Shown here: positions 16,572 through 24,471 of the stretch, one piece after another | How positions within the stretch are numbered: position 1 is the stretch's first letter | Layout: the number at the start of each line of letters is the position of its first letter | Source of the DNA: Nocardioides pantholopis | GTDB taxonomy: Bacteria; Actinomycetota; Actinomycetes; Propionibacteriales; Nocardioidaceae | Direction: 5' to 3' | Assembly (NCBI RefSeq): GCF_003710085.1 | Contig: NZ_CP033324.1 | Coordinates: 3,101,501 to 3,165,500, forward strand | DNA length: 64,000 nucleotides | Program-made: the position numbers and the translations under genes | The notes under the pieces: model-generated | The model's input: the letters and a program-made list of their open reading frames with translations, nothing else | The model's database searches: none | What the model was told of the DNA's origin: nothing

Positions 16572-17357
16572 TCAGCGCAGGAGCTGGAGAACGCCCTGCG
16601 GGACCTGGTTGGCCTGCGCGAGCATGGCGGTGCCAGCCTGCGACAGGATCTGGCTCCGGGTCAGGTTCATCATCTCGGAGGCCATGTCGGTGTCGCGGAT
16701 CCGGCTCTCGGAGGCCGAGAGGTTCTCGATCGCGACGTTCACCGAGTTGATGGTGTGCTCGAACCGGTTCTGGATCGCACCCAGCTCGGCGCGCTGCGTC
16801 GAGATGGTGGTGATCGCGGTCTGGACGGTGTTGCTGTCCGTGATCACGGCGGCCGAGACGTCGATCGCGGCGAGGGCGGTCGCCGAGATGTCGATCGTGT
16901 CGGTGCTCTCGAAGCCAGTCTGGAAGGTGCGCTCACCGCCGCCGAACAGCGTGTTGCCGTTGAACTTGGTGTTCGTCTCGATCCGCTCGATCTCGGTGTG
17001 CAGCTGGCCGAACTCGGCCGACAGCGCCGCCTGCGACTCGGTGCTCTGGGTGCCGTTGTTGTACTGCACGGCGAGATCGTTCATGCGCTGCAGCATGGAG
17101 TGGACCTCGGTCAGGGCGCCTTCAGCGGTCTGGGCGACCGAGATGCCGTCCTGGGCGTTGCGGACGGCGACCTTGAGGCCACCGACCTGCGAGCGCAGGC
17201 CCTCGGAGATCGCCAGGCCGGCGGCGTCGTCGGCGGCCCGGTTGATCCGGAAGCCCGAGGAGAGCTTCTCCAGCGACTTCGACTGCGCGCTCTGGGTGCT
17301 CGACAGGTTGCGGTAGGAGTTGAGCGCGTCGATGTTCTGGTTGATGCGGAGACTCAT
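16572..17357 (-). CDS. fliC: Flagellin FliC (Hag)
   Basis: Filament subunit, 261 residues, a compact flagellin with only the conserved D0/D1 cores. The N-terminal core runs from MSLRINQNIDALNSYRNLS through LSSGFRINRAADDAAGLAIS. The C-terminal core holds SRIRDTDMASEMMNLTRSQI and ends QGVLQLLR. The central variable region is short. A good ribosome-binding site (AAGGAAGG, 17372-17365) lies 7 nt before the ATG. The leader has a FliA-type promoter and a GGA-loop hairpin that suggest control by FliA and CsrA/FliW. Confidence 0.97.
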   Translation of the reverse strand: MSLRINQNIDALNSYRNLSSTQSAQSKSLEKLSSGFRINRAADDAAGLAISEGLRSQVGGLKVAVRNAQDGISVAQTAEGALTEVHSMLQRMNDLAVQYNNGTQSTESQAALSAEFGQLHTEIERIETNTKFNGNTLFGGGERTFQTGFESTDTIDISATALAAIDVSAAVITDSNTVQTAITTISTQRAELGAIQNRFEHTINSVNVAIENLSASESRIRDTDMASEMMNLTRSQILSQAGTAMLAQANQVPQGVLQLLR

Positions 17358-17391
17358 GATGGTTCCTTCCTTGGGGGGAGTCCGTGCTGCT

Positions 17392-17411
17392 GGGGCCCAT
17401 CCGTGGGCCCC
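17392..17411 (-). promoter_or_regulatory. 5' leader stem-loop with CsrA-type GGA loop
   Basis: The fliC leader RNA forms an 8-bp perfect stem (GGGGCCCA/UGGGCCCC) closing a CGGA tetraloop. The unit CACGGAUG matches the core of the CsrA consensus (GGA displayed in a hairpin loop). It starts only about 4 nt from the predicted transcript 5' end. A second AGGA motif lies in the Shine-Dalgarno region. CsrA binding is inferred from this pattern and from fliW/csrA 5 kb away. Confidence 0.6.
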
Positions 17412-17421
17412 GTCGGACTGT

Positions 17422-17449
17422 GAATCGGCACCCGGAGGTGCTGGTTGAG
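17422..17449 (-). promoter_or_regulatory. Putative FliA promoter of fliC
   Basis: The minus strand reads CTCA (17449-17446), 16 nt, then GCCGATTC (17429-17422), a very good match to the sigma-28/WhiG type -10. The predicted start near 17415 gives a leader of about 58 nt. Confidence 0.75.
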
Positions 17450-17590
17450 AAGATCTGCGAAGTTATTTTGCGACTTCGTGTCGATCCGAGCCCTTCATCG
17501 GCGGGATCGTGATGTCGCTGAGAGAAAACTCGGCCGAATCTCGAAGGTCCCGCCGCGGGTGGTCGGCGGGCGGGCGCGGCCCGGGCCAGC

Positions 17591-17665
17591 GGTGAGCCAG
17601 CCACCCGGGGCCGGCGGTGAGCTAGCCACCGATGGCCGCACCAGAACGGGGGCAGGCTCACCGCT
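17591..17665. repeat. Structured intergenic repeat, copy A
   Basis: The 50-nt core at 17616-17665 has a 9-bp perfect outer stem (GCGGTGAGC, 17614-17622; GCTCACCGC, 17656-17664). A second copy of the same 50-nt element lies at 30328-30377, with identical ends and an aligned middle. A partial copy (GGTGAGCCAGCCACCC, 17591-17606) precedes the core. It sits in the 356-nt gap between fliC and fliA. The rest of that gap holds the fliC promoter, the leader, and nothing else I can name. Confidence 0.7.
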
Positions 17666-17713
17666 CACCCGAGGCGGCAGCACGCCAGCCGGGAACTGAA
17701 GAAGAGGACCGCG

Positions 17714-18646
17714 TCAGGCCGTGATGTTGAGGCTCGCCAGCCGGGAGGCGTCGCGGACGGCGACCGGCCGCGCGGCAGCGTGCCGCTCCGCGACCGCGGT
17801 GATGTACGCATCCCGACGACGCGCCACACACCCACCCGGCTTCGCCACCGGCGCCAGCTGCTCAGGATCCAACGCCGCATTCAACGCATCACGCAGCATC
17901 ACCATCGCCTCGGCCCGGATCTGGGAGACCCGCGACTCACTGACCCCCAGCTCCTCAGCGATCTCCGCCATCGGCTGCTCCGCCAGGAAGTACCCCTCGA
18001 CCACCGCCCGCTGCCGCGCCGGCAGCTCCGCGATCGCCTCACCCAGATACTGCAACCGCTCCCGGTGCAACACCAACGCCTCCGGCGTCGGACCCGCCGA
18101 GACCAACGACTCCGCCAGCGACCCCGCCGCACCCTCCGGCCCCTCGACCGTGGCCTGCAACGACAACACACTCGCCCGCGTCAGATCCTCGTCCGAGGCC
18201 GTGACCTCCTCGGCCTCGATCCCCAACGCCGCCGCGACCGCCGCATTGTCCGGCAGCTGCCCGATCGTCACCGCCAACCGGTTCCGGGCCTCCTCGACCT
18301 CACGACCACGACGCCGCACCGACCGCGAGGCCCAGTCCACCGACCGCAGCTCATCCATGATCGCGCCCCGGATCCGGGTGCTCGCATACCGCGCGAACGG
18401 CACCCCCCGCTCCGCCTCGAACGCCCGCGCCGCCAACACCAGCGCCGCCAACCCCGCCGAACGCAGATCATCACGATCCACATGCGAGGGAACCCGACTC
18501 ATCGTCTCGCGGACCAGATGAGCCACCAGCGGGACATGGTCGACCGCCAACCGGTCGGCAGCAGCCGACCCAGACGTAGAGCCGGGGACAGAACCAGGGG
18601 GAACCGAGGCCGCGGGGGACGGCAGGGGCGCGATGGGGGGGATCAC
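17714..18646 (-). CDS. fliA: RNA polymerase sigma factor FliA (sigma-28/WhiG type)
   Basis: Alternative sigma factor for flagellar and chemotaxis genes. The open frame reaches 18877, but conserved sequence starts near the GTG at 18646, which I take as the start (310 residues). Region 2 contains HVPLVAHLVRETMSRVP and the RYASTRIRGAIMDELRSVDW block typical of FliA/WhiG. Region 4 has ELPARQRAVVEGYFLAEQP and the helix-turn-helix VSESRVSQIRAEAM. The C-terminus is about 55 residues longer than enteric FliA. Codons end in G or T more often than in neighbouring genes. The start position is the least certain part. Confidence 0.88.
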   Translation of the reverse strand: MIPPIAPLPSPAASVPPGSVPGSTSGSAAADRLAVDHVPLVAHLVRETMSRVPSHVDRDDLRSAGLAALVLAARAFEAERGVPFARYASTRIRGAIMDELRSVDWASRSVRRRGREVEEARNRLAVTIGQLPDNAAVAAALGIEAEEVTASDEDLTRASVLSLQATVEGPEGAAGSLAESLVSAGPTPEALVLHRERLQYLGEAIAELPARQRAVVEGYFLAEQPMAEIAEELGVSESRVSQIRAEAMVMLRDALNAALDPEQLAPVAKPGGCVARRRDAYITAVAERHAAARPVAVRDASRLASLNITA

Positions 18647-18836
18647 GAGATCATTCCCGCACGCGGGAGGGCGCCAGCGGAAGGGATTCCTAAAGACCCC
18701 TCCTACAAATGGCCGAACCGGACTACCTGGGCCAGGCCGCCGTAGTCCGTTCGGGTGGTGCCAACCGTCGTCCGGGCCAGGCAGAAGGTCCTGGTTGACT
18801 AGTTGCGGGCCCGCGGGCCCGAATTGGGAAAAGATC
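18647..18836. promoter_or_regulatory. Divergent fliA / flgN control region
   Basis: Intergenic DNA between fliA (minus) and flgN (plus). It includes a stretch of lower GC (about 18681-18712, GATTCCTAAAGACCCC followed by CTACAAATGG). It also holds a GC palindrome, CGGGCCCGCGGGCCCG, around 18808-18823. No FliA-type box faces fliA, so fliA is probably driven by another factor binding here. No specific operator can be named. Confidence 0.4.
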
Positions 18837-18864
18837 CTCAGGACGTCCGGTCCGGTGCCGATCT
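18837..18864 (+). promoter_or_regulatory. Putative FliA promoter of flgN-flgK-flgL-fliW
   Basis: CTCA (18837-18840), 16 nt, then GCCGATCT (18857-18864). This is the only plus-strand member of the six-site set. The predicted leader to flgN is about 60 nt. Confidence 0.65.
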
Positions 18865-18933
18865 TCCTCGACGTCACCGGTCAGGGTGGCCGCCGCTCCC
18901 GGCCGGGGACGGTGAACAGCGTGGGTAGGGCTC

Positions 18934-19413
18934 ATGGAGAAGTTGTCAGTCATCCTGTGGCGCGAGCGAGAGCTCCTCGACGACCTGCTGTTCCACCTGG
19001 AGGTGGAGCAGCTGGTGCTGGCCAGCGGGCGCTCCAAGTGGCTGCTGAAGGCCGCGAAGGACGTCGAGGCGGTCCTGGACGACATGCGCAGGACCGAGGT
19101 CCTGCGCTCCGTCGCCGCCGACGAGGCCGCCGCCCTGGTGGGCCTCAAGCCGAACCCGTCCCTCCAGCAGCTGGTCGACGCCGCGGAGGAGCCCTGGCGC
19201 TCGATCCTGGAGGACCACCGCGAGTCGCTGACAGCGACCACCCGCGAGGTCGTCGCGCTCGCCGACGCCAACCGCGACCTGATCACCAACGGCTACCGCT
19301 CCGCCCGCGAGACCCTGATGACGCTCGGCGGCACCACGACGACGTACGGCGCCGACGGCACAGCGGTCACCGAGGCCGACCTCCCGCCCTCCCGGATCGA
19401 CAGGACCCTGTGA
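18934..19413 (+). CDS. flgN: Flagellar export chaperone FlgN
   Basis: FlgN family chaperone for the hook-filament junction proteins FlgK and FlgL, which are encoded immediately downstream. The 159-residue product is all-helical, with LWRERELLDDLLFHLEVEQL near the N-terminus and a long second helix. The C-terminus is polar (GGTTTTYG). Its TGA overlaps the flgK ATG (TGATG). Family sequence identity is low, so context adds weight. Confidence 0.87.
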   Translation: MEKLSVILWRERELLDDLLFHLEVEQLVLASGRSKWLLKAAKDVEAVLDDMRRTEVLRSVAADEAAALVGLKPNPSLQQLVDAAEEPWRSILEDHRESLTATTREVVALADANRDLITNGYRSARETLMTLGGTTTTYGADGTAVTEADLPPSRIDRTL

Positions 19414-20813
19414 TGACCGGCACCTTCGCCTCCTTCAACACCGCCCTGAGCGCGCTGCGCTACCAGCAGATCGCCATGGACGTCGCGAGCAACAACGTCG
19501 CGAACGCCACCACCGAGGGCTTCGTGCGCCGCCGCGCCGAGGCGGTCACGGTGGGCGCCCCGACCCAGACCAGCATGTGGTCGCGCTCCAGCAGCTCCGG
19601 CGACGGTGTCGGCCTCGGCAGCCTGCAGCGGATCGTGGACCCGTTCCTGGACCTGCGCTCGCGCCGCGAGCACGGCAAGCAGGCCTTCCTCGACACCCGG
19701 GTCACGGTCCTCTCCCGGGTCGAGAGCGGCGTCGGCGAGCCCGGCAAGTCCGGCGTCTCGGCCGCCATGGACAGCTTCTCCGCCGCCTGGGACGACCTCG
19801 GCAACCACCCGGACACCGCCGCCTCCCGCAGCCAGGTCATCGCCACCGGGGTGGCCGTCGCCGACGCGCTCCGGGCGCAGTCGAGCAACCTCACCTCCGA
19901 GCTGTCCGACCAGCGCAACCACCTGATGAACCTCGCGGACGAGGTCAGCGCGACCGCCGCCGACCTGGCCGCGATCAACCGGAACCTCGCCGCCGCCCAG
20001 TTCGAGGGCACCGGCACCAACGACCTGCTCGACCAGCGCGACCTGCTCACGCTGCGGCTCTCGGAGCTGACCGGTGCCGTCGGCACCGAGCGCCCCGACG
20101 GCGGCATGGACGTGACCGTCAACGGCGTCAGCCTGGTCTCGGGCAGCACCGCCGGACAGGTGACCGTCATCTCCGGCGTGGCCCCCGACGGCTCCTCCGA
20201 CGGCGCGCCGCTCTCGCTGGGCATCACGGTCGGCGCCACCACCACGCCGCTGGCCAACGCCGCCTGGGGCGGGCAGATCGGCGCCGTCGCGGAGCTGGTG
20301 ACCATCACGCTGCCCGACTACCTCGCCGGCCTCGACGCCGTGGCCAAGACCGTCGCGGACTCGGTCAACTCCCTGCACACCGGCGGGTACGACGCCGACG
20401 GCAACCCCGGCGTCGCCTTCTTCACCTACGACCCGGCAGCGGGCGCCGCGGCCAGCCTGCGCGTCGCGCTGACCGACCCCGACCAGGTCGCGGCCTCGTC
20501 GCTGCCCGGTGGGGTGCTGGACGGCGGAAACGCCGACGCGCTCGCCGAGGCCGACGGCGCTGCCTCGGCGTACCAGCGCCTGGTCAACGGGCTGGGCAGC
20601 ACCGTGCAGTCCGCGACCCGGCTCGCCCAGACCCAGCAGCTGCTCACCACGCAGGTGGACAGCTCCCGCGAGCAGCTGACCGGCGTGAACCTCGACGAGG
20701 AGACGATCAACCTGCTGGTCGCTCAGCGCTCCTACGAGGCGGCCTCGAAGGTGATGTCGGTCCTCGACTCCGTGCTCGACACGCTCATCAACCGCACAGG
20801 GGTGACCCGCTGA
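19413..20813 (+). CDS. flgK: Flagellar hook-associated protein 1, FlgK
   Basis: Hook-filament junction protein. The start is the ATG at 19413 (466 residues). The N-terminus carries FASFNTALSALRYQQIAMD and SNNVANATTEGFVRRR. The central VSGVRP-like region gives way to a beta domain. The C-terminus has LDEETINLLVAQRSYEAASK and ends in an amphipathic helix. It is shorter than the 540-residue enteric FlgK, implying a reduced outer domain. Confidence 0.95.
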   Translation: MTGTFASFNTALSALRYQQIAMDVASNNVANATTEGFVRRRAEAVTVGAPTQTSMWSRSSSSGDGVGLGSLQRIVDPFLDLRSRREHGKQAFLDTRVTVLSRVESGVGEPGKSGVSAAMDSFSAAWDDLGNHPDTAASRSQVIATGVAVADALRAQSSNLTSELSDQRNHLMNLADEVSATAADLAAINRNLAAAQFEGTGTNDLLDQRDLLTLRLSELTGAVGTERPDGGMDVTVNGVSLVSGSTAGQVTVISGVAPDGSSDGAPLSLGITVGATTTPLANAAWGGQIGAVAELVTITLPDYLAGLDAVAKTVADSVNSLHTGGYDADGNPGVAFFTYDPAAGAAASLRVALTDPDQVAASSLPGGVLDGGNADALAEADGAASAYQRLVNGLGSTVQSATRLAQTQQLLTTQVDSSREQLTGVNLDEETINLLVAQRSYEAASKVMSVLDSVLDTLINRTGVTR

Positions 20814-21700
20814 TGGCAACGTTCCGCGTGACTCAGAGCATGATCAGCCACCGCTCGCTGGACTCCCTGCAGCTCGGCCTGGGCCGGCTGGCCAAGGTCC
20901 AGGAGCAGCTGTCGACCGGACGGGTGCTGAACCGGCCCTCGGACTCCCCCACCGACACCACCTCGGCGATGCGGATCCGCTCGGCCTACACCCGGACCGA
21001 GCAGTACATCCGCAACGCCGACGACGCCGTCGGTCGCCTGGGCCTGGCCGACACCACCCTGGGCACCATGGGCGACCAGGTCCGCCGGGTCCGCGAGCTG
21101 GTGCAGCAGAGCCGTAGCGGCGCCAGCTCGACGGTCTCCCGCGAGGCGCTGGCCACCGAGATCGAGCAGCTGCACGGCAGCCTGCTCGCCGACGCCAACA
21201 CCAAGTACCTCGACCGGCCGATCTTCGGCGGCATCACCGCGGGCACCGACGCCTACGACGACACGGGCACCTTCATCGGGGTGGCCGGGACCATCGGCCG
21301 CAAGGTCGGCTCCGACGTCACCGTCCGCGTCGACCTCGATCCCACCGAGTTCCTCGGCTCGGGCCCGACCTCGGTCTTCGCGGCCGTCGAGAACGCCGCG
21401 CTCGCGCTGCGCTCCGGCGACGAGGCCGGCATCAACACGGCCCTCGACCAGCTCAGCGGCTTCATGAACGACATCAACGCGGCCCGGGCGACCGTCGGAG
21501 CCCGCCAAGCCCAGGTGGAGCGGTCCCAGGCCGCAGCTGAGGACGCGAAGGTGGACCTGACCTCCCGACTGACCGACCTCGAGAACGTCGACGTCGCCGC
21601 CGCCTCGATCGACCTCAAGCTGCAGGAGATGGCCTACCAGGCCGCACTCGCCGCCACCGCGCGCGTGGTGCAGCCCAGCCTGCTGGACTTCCTGCGATGA
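20813..21700 (+). CDS. flgL: Flagellar hook-associated protein 3, FlgL
   Basis: Second junction protein, 295 residues from the ATG at 20813 (TGATG junction with flgK). The flagellin-like N-terminal core contains LGRLAKVQEQLSTGRVLNRP. The C-terminal core contains LENVDVAAASIDLKLQEMAYQ and ends VVQPSLLDFLR, the typical FlgL end. Its stop overlaps the fliW start. Confidence 0.95.
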   Translation: MATFRVTQSMISHRSLDSLQLGLGRLAKVQEQLSTGRVLNRPSDSPTDTTSAMRIRSAYTRTEQYIRNADDAVGRLGLADTTLGTMGDQVRRVRELVQQSRSGASSTVSREALATEIEQLHGSLLADANTKYLDRPIFGGITAGTDAYDDTGTFIGVAGTIGRKVGSDVTVRVDLDPTEFLGSGPTSVFAAVENAALALRSGDEAGINTALDQLSGFMNDINAARATVGARQAQVERSQAAAEDAKVDLTSRLTDLENVDVAAASIDLKLQEMAYQAALAATARVVQPSLLDFLR

Positions 21701-22122
21701 GCACGTGGGAGGCTGCGACCATGCCCGACACCACCGTCGTCGACGCGCCGGTCATCGATCTCGTGCACCCGCTGCCGGGCTTCCCCGACCAGCGCCGGTT
21801 CCGCCTCCTGCGCCTCGACGACGAGGGCACGCTGTGCGCCCTGCGGTCGCTGTCCGACCCCGAGCTGCGGTTCCTCGTGGTGCCTCCGGCGCCGTTCTAC
21901 CCCGACTACGCGCCGGTGATCGACGACGCCACCGTGAGCGACCTGGCGATCGCCTCCGCCGAGGAGGTGCAGCTGCTGCTGATCCTCACCCCCGGCGACA
22001 CGCTCGCGGACACCACCGCGAACCTCCGGGCCCCCGTCGTGCTGAACACGACGACGCGCCGGGCCGCCCAGGTGATCCTCGAGGACGCCGACCTCTCGGT
22101 CAGCACCCCCCTGCTCGGCTGA
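21697..22122 (+). CDS. fliW: Flagellar assembly factor FliW
   Basis: FliW binds free flagellin and, when released, antagonises CsrA, tying flagellin translation to export. The 141-residue beta-rich protein shows LVHPLPGFPDQRRFRLL, the DPELRFLVVPP segment and QLLLILTPG near residues 90-98. An ATG at 21697 overlaps the flgL stop. A second ATG at 21721 is possible and would remove 8 residues. csrA follows 75 nt downstream, the usual pairing. Confidence 0.92.
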   Translation: MSTWEAATMPDTTVVDAPVIDLVHPLPGFPDQRRFRLLRLDDEGTLCALRSLSDPELRFLVVPPAPFYPDYAPVIDDATVSDLAIASAEEVQLLLILTPGDTLADTTANLRAPVVLNTTTRRAAQVILEDADLSVSTPLLG

Positions 22123-22184
22123 CCGACTCGCCGCTCCCGCGCCTGCGACGGCCCGGTCCGGCGGCACCGGTGCCCGGCGCCGGG

Positions 22185-22190
22185 TAGGCT
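22185..22190 (+). promoter_or_regulatory. Possible leaderless -10 box for csrA
   Basis: TAGGCT (22185-22190) lies 7 nt before the csrA GTG, the spacing expected for a leaderless actinobacterial transcript. No convincing -35 box is visible. It suggests csrA may be transcribed apart from the FliA-driven operon. Confidence 0.4.
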
Positions 22191-22197
22191 GCACGAC

Positions 22198-22434
22198 GTG
22201 CTGGTTCTGAGCCGCCGCATCGGCGAGAGCGTGGTGATCGGTGACAACGTCACCGTCACGATCCTCGACGTCCGCGGTGACGTCGTACGCGTGGGGATCG
22301 ACGCCCCCCGTTCGGTCGCGGTCAACCGTGCCGAGCTGCTCGCCGAGCTCGAGTCCAGCAACCGGGCCGCCGCGTCCGCGAGCGAGCAGACCGTCTCGGC
22401 CCTCGCCGAGCAGCTGCGCCAGCGTCGCGACTGA
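22198..22434 (+). CDS. csrA: Carbon storage regulator / translational repressor CsrA
   Basis: Dimeric RNA-binding protein that represses translation by binding GGA motifs in leaders. The 78 residues start (GTG) MLVLSRRIGESVVIGDNVTV and continue with the VRVGIDAPRSVAVNRAEL block, both strongly conserved, including the RNA-contacting Arg near residue 44. The C-terminus (ASASEQTVSALAEQLRQ) is a polar extension. Flagellin mRNA, with its leader hairpin, is the likely main target. Confidence 0.96.
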   Translation: MLVLSRRIGESVVIGDNVTVTILDVRGDVVRVGIDAPRSVAVNRAELLAELESSNRAAASASEQTVSALAEQLRQRRD

Positions 22435-22448
22435 CTGCCCGACCCGCC

Positions 22449-23276
22449 TCAGGCGACCCGGACGGTCTGCCGCGGCCGGTAGATCGACGAACGCCCCGCC
22501 GGCACCCGCTCCCAGGCGTCGTCGACCCCCATCGTCATCTCGGCAGCCCCGAGGAACAGGTAGCCGTCCGGGGCCAGCACCTGGCTGACCCGCCGCAGGA
22601 TGTCGCGCTTGGTCGCCACGTCGAAGTAGATGAGCACGTTGCGCAGGAACACCACGTCGAAGCGGCCCAGCGGCGGGAACGGCCGCACCAGGTTCAGGCT
22701 GCGGAAGCTGACCCGCTCCTGGAGCTGCGGATGGATCCGCCAGCTCAGCCCGGCCCGCTCGAAGTGCCGCACCAGGGTCGTGGCGGGCAGCCCGCGGTTG
22801 ACCTCGAGCTGGGAGTACTCCCCGAGCCGGGCCCTGGCCACCATCTCCTCGGACAGGTCGCTGGCGACGATCTCGACCCGGCGACCGGCGAGCACCGGCA
22901 GGTCCTCGGCGACCATCGAGATGCTGTACGGCTCCTGACCGCTCGAGCACGCCCCGGACCAGATCCGGATCGGCCCGGTCCGCTTCGCGGCCAGCTGGGG
23001 CAGCACCAGGTCCTCGAGGGTGCGGAACGGCTCGCCGTCGCGGAACCACGAGGTCTCGTTGGTGGTCAGCGCCTCGACGACCGCGCGGATCGCCGCCGGG
23101 TGGGGACGTCGCTCGAGGTCGGCGACGTAGGCGTCCACCTCGTGGTGCCCGGCGGCCCGGGCCAGCGCGAGCAGCCGCGACTCGACGAGGTACTCCTTGC
23201 CGGCCGGCAGCACGATCGCGCTCTCGGCGTGCACCACGCCCGCGACGAACGCGAACGTGCGGGCGGAGATGCTCAT
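22449..23276 (-). CDS. cheR: Chemotaxis protein methyltransferase CheR
   Basis: Methylates glutamates of chemoreceptors using S-adenosylmethionine. The start is the ATG at 23276 (275 residues), overlapping the cheB stop; the longer frame upstream only shadows cheB. The N-terminal helical domain is followed by TTNETSWFRD (about residues 70-79) and the SAM site WSGACSSGQEPYSISM (about 105-120). RPFPPLGRFDVVFLRNVLIY lies in the catalytic core. Confidence 0.95.
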   Translation of the reverse strand: MSISARTFAFVAGVVHAESAIVLPAGKEYLVESRLLALARAAGHHEVDAYVADLERRPHPAAIRAVVEALTTNETSWFRDGEPFRTLEDLVLPQLAAKRTGPIRIWSGACSSGQEPYSISMVAEDLPVLAGRRVEIVASDLSEEMVARARLGEYSQLEVNRGLPATTLVRHFERAGLSWRIHPQLQERVSFRSLNLVRPFPPLGRFDVVFLRNVLIYFDVATKRDILRRVSQVLAPDGYLFLGAAEMTMGVDDAWERVPAGRSSIYRPRQTVRVA

Positions 23277-24388
23277 CGGGCTCCTGCCGCGACGGCGCAG
23301 CGGGTGGCGCCCAGGCGCTGGACCAGCTCGGTCGCGATCTCGGGAAGCGCAAGCACCTGCTCCGCGAGCCCGGCCTGTGCCACGGCGCCGGGCATCCCCC
23401 ACACCACCGACGTGGCGCGGTCCTGGACCACGACGCTGCCGCCGGCGTCCACGACCACCTGCGCGCCGCGGCGGCCGTCCTGACCCATCCCGGTCAGGAC
23501 CGCGGCGAGGACGGCGCCGCCCACTGCCTCCACGGCGGAGCGGAACAGCACGTCGACGGCGGGGCGGCAGTAGTTCTCCGGCGGGTCCTGGGAGAGCCGC
23601 GCGACCAGGCCGCGTCCGGACCGGGCCACCAGCAGGTGCCGGTCGCCGGGTGCGATGTAGACCGACCCGGGCAGCAGCGGCTGCCCCTGCTCGGCCTCCA
23701 CGACCCGGGCGGCGACCCGCCGGTCCAGGCGGGCGGCCAGCTGCTGGGTGAACACCGGGGGCATGTGCTGGACGATCGCCACGGGGACCGGCAGCACCGG
23801 CAGCGCGCCGAGCAGCGTGCCCAGCGCCTCCGGCCCGCCGGTGGAGCTGCCGATCACCAGCAGCTCGTGGCCGCCGGGGGGAGCCGGGCGCGGGTCGCGC
23901 AGCTGCACGGTCGGCGTGGCTGTGACCGTGACTGTGGCCGTGGTGGCACCGGCGCCGGGCAGCGGGGCCGGGTGGCCCATCCGCGGGACGAGCGACCGGA
24001 TCCGCGGGATCAGGGCGTCGCGGACCTGGTCCATCGAGCGGGTCACGCTGCCGACGTTGGCCGGCTTGGCGACGTAGTCCGAGGCGCCGGCGGCGAGGGC
24101 GTCCAGGGTCGCCACGGCGCCCCGCTCGGTGAGGGTGCTGAACATGATGATCGGGATCCGCGACCCGGTCGCCCGGATCCGGCGTACGGCCTCGATGCCG
24201 TCGACCTCGGGCATCTCGATGTCCATGGTCACCAGGTCCGGCGCGAGCGCCTGCACCTTCTCGACCGCGGCCCGGCCGTTGACGGCGGTGCCGACGACCT
24301 CGATGCCCGGGTCGGCGCGGAGCAGGTCGGTCACCAGCCGCCGGATGACTACCGAGTCGTCGACAACCAGCACCTTGATCTTGTCCAC
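23273..24388 (-). CDS. cheB: Protein-glutamate methylesterase CheB
   Basis: Removes methyl groups from (and can deamidate) chemoreceptors after phosphorylation by CheA. The 371 residues hold an N-terminal receiver (Asp11/Asp12, phosphoacceptor Asp56 in TMDIEMPEVDG) and a C-terminal esterase. Its catalytic Ser lies in VIGSSTGGPEAL, His in VQHMPPVFTQ and Asp in TGMGQDGRRG. The first gene of a cheB-cheR operon with its own FliA-type promoter. Confidence 0.96.
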   Translation of the reverse strand: MDKIKVLVVDDSVVIRRLVTDLLRADPGIEVVGTAVNGRAAVEKVQALAPDLVTMDIEMPEVDGIEAVRRIRATGSRIPIIMFSTLTERGAVATLDALAAGASDYVAKPANVGSVTRSMDQVRDALIPRIRSLVPRMGHPAPLPGAGATTATVTVTATPTVQLRDPRPAPPGGHELLVIGSSTGGPEALGTLLGALPVLPVPVAIVQHMPPVFTQQLAARLDRRVAARVVEAEQGQPLLPGSVYIAPGDRHLLVARSGRGLVARLSQDPPENYCRPAVDVLFRSAVEAVGGAVLAAVLTGMGQDGRRGAQVVVDAGGSVVVQDRATSVVWGMPGAVAQAGLAEQVLALPEIATELVQRLGATRCAVAAGAR

Positions 24389-24439
24389 CCGGATGTGTCC
24401 TCACGTTCGGCCCGCTACCCGTGCGGACAGCCAGGGCCC

Positions 24440-24467
24440 TCATCGGCAGCGCGGGTGCGGACCTGAG
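24440..24467 (-). promoter_or_regulatory. Putative FliA promoter of cheB-cheR
   Basis: The minus strand reads CTCA (24467-24464), 16 nt, then GCCGATGA (24447-24440). The -35 ends 5 nt from the stop of the upstream gene. The predicted leader is about 45 nt. Confidence 0.65.
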
Positions 24468-24471
24468 GAGG

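Noticed and set aside
17358..17713. Cyclic-di-GMP or other riboswitch upstream of flagellin
   Set aside because: No GEMM-type conserved core could be found; the structures present are a short hairpin and a dispersed repeat.
18796..18830. Sigma-70 promoter TTGACT with AATTGG toward flgN
   Set aside because: The spacing is about 21 nt across a GC palindrome; the FliA-type site just downstream is far better.
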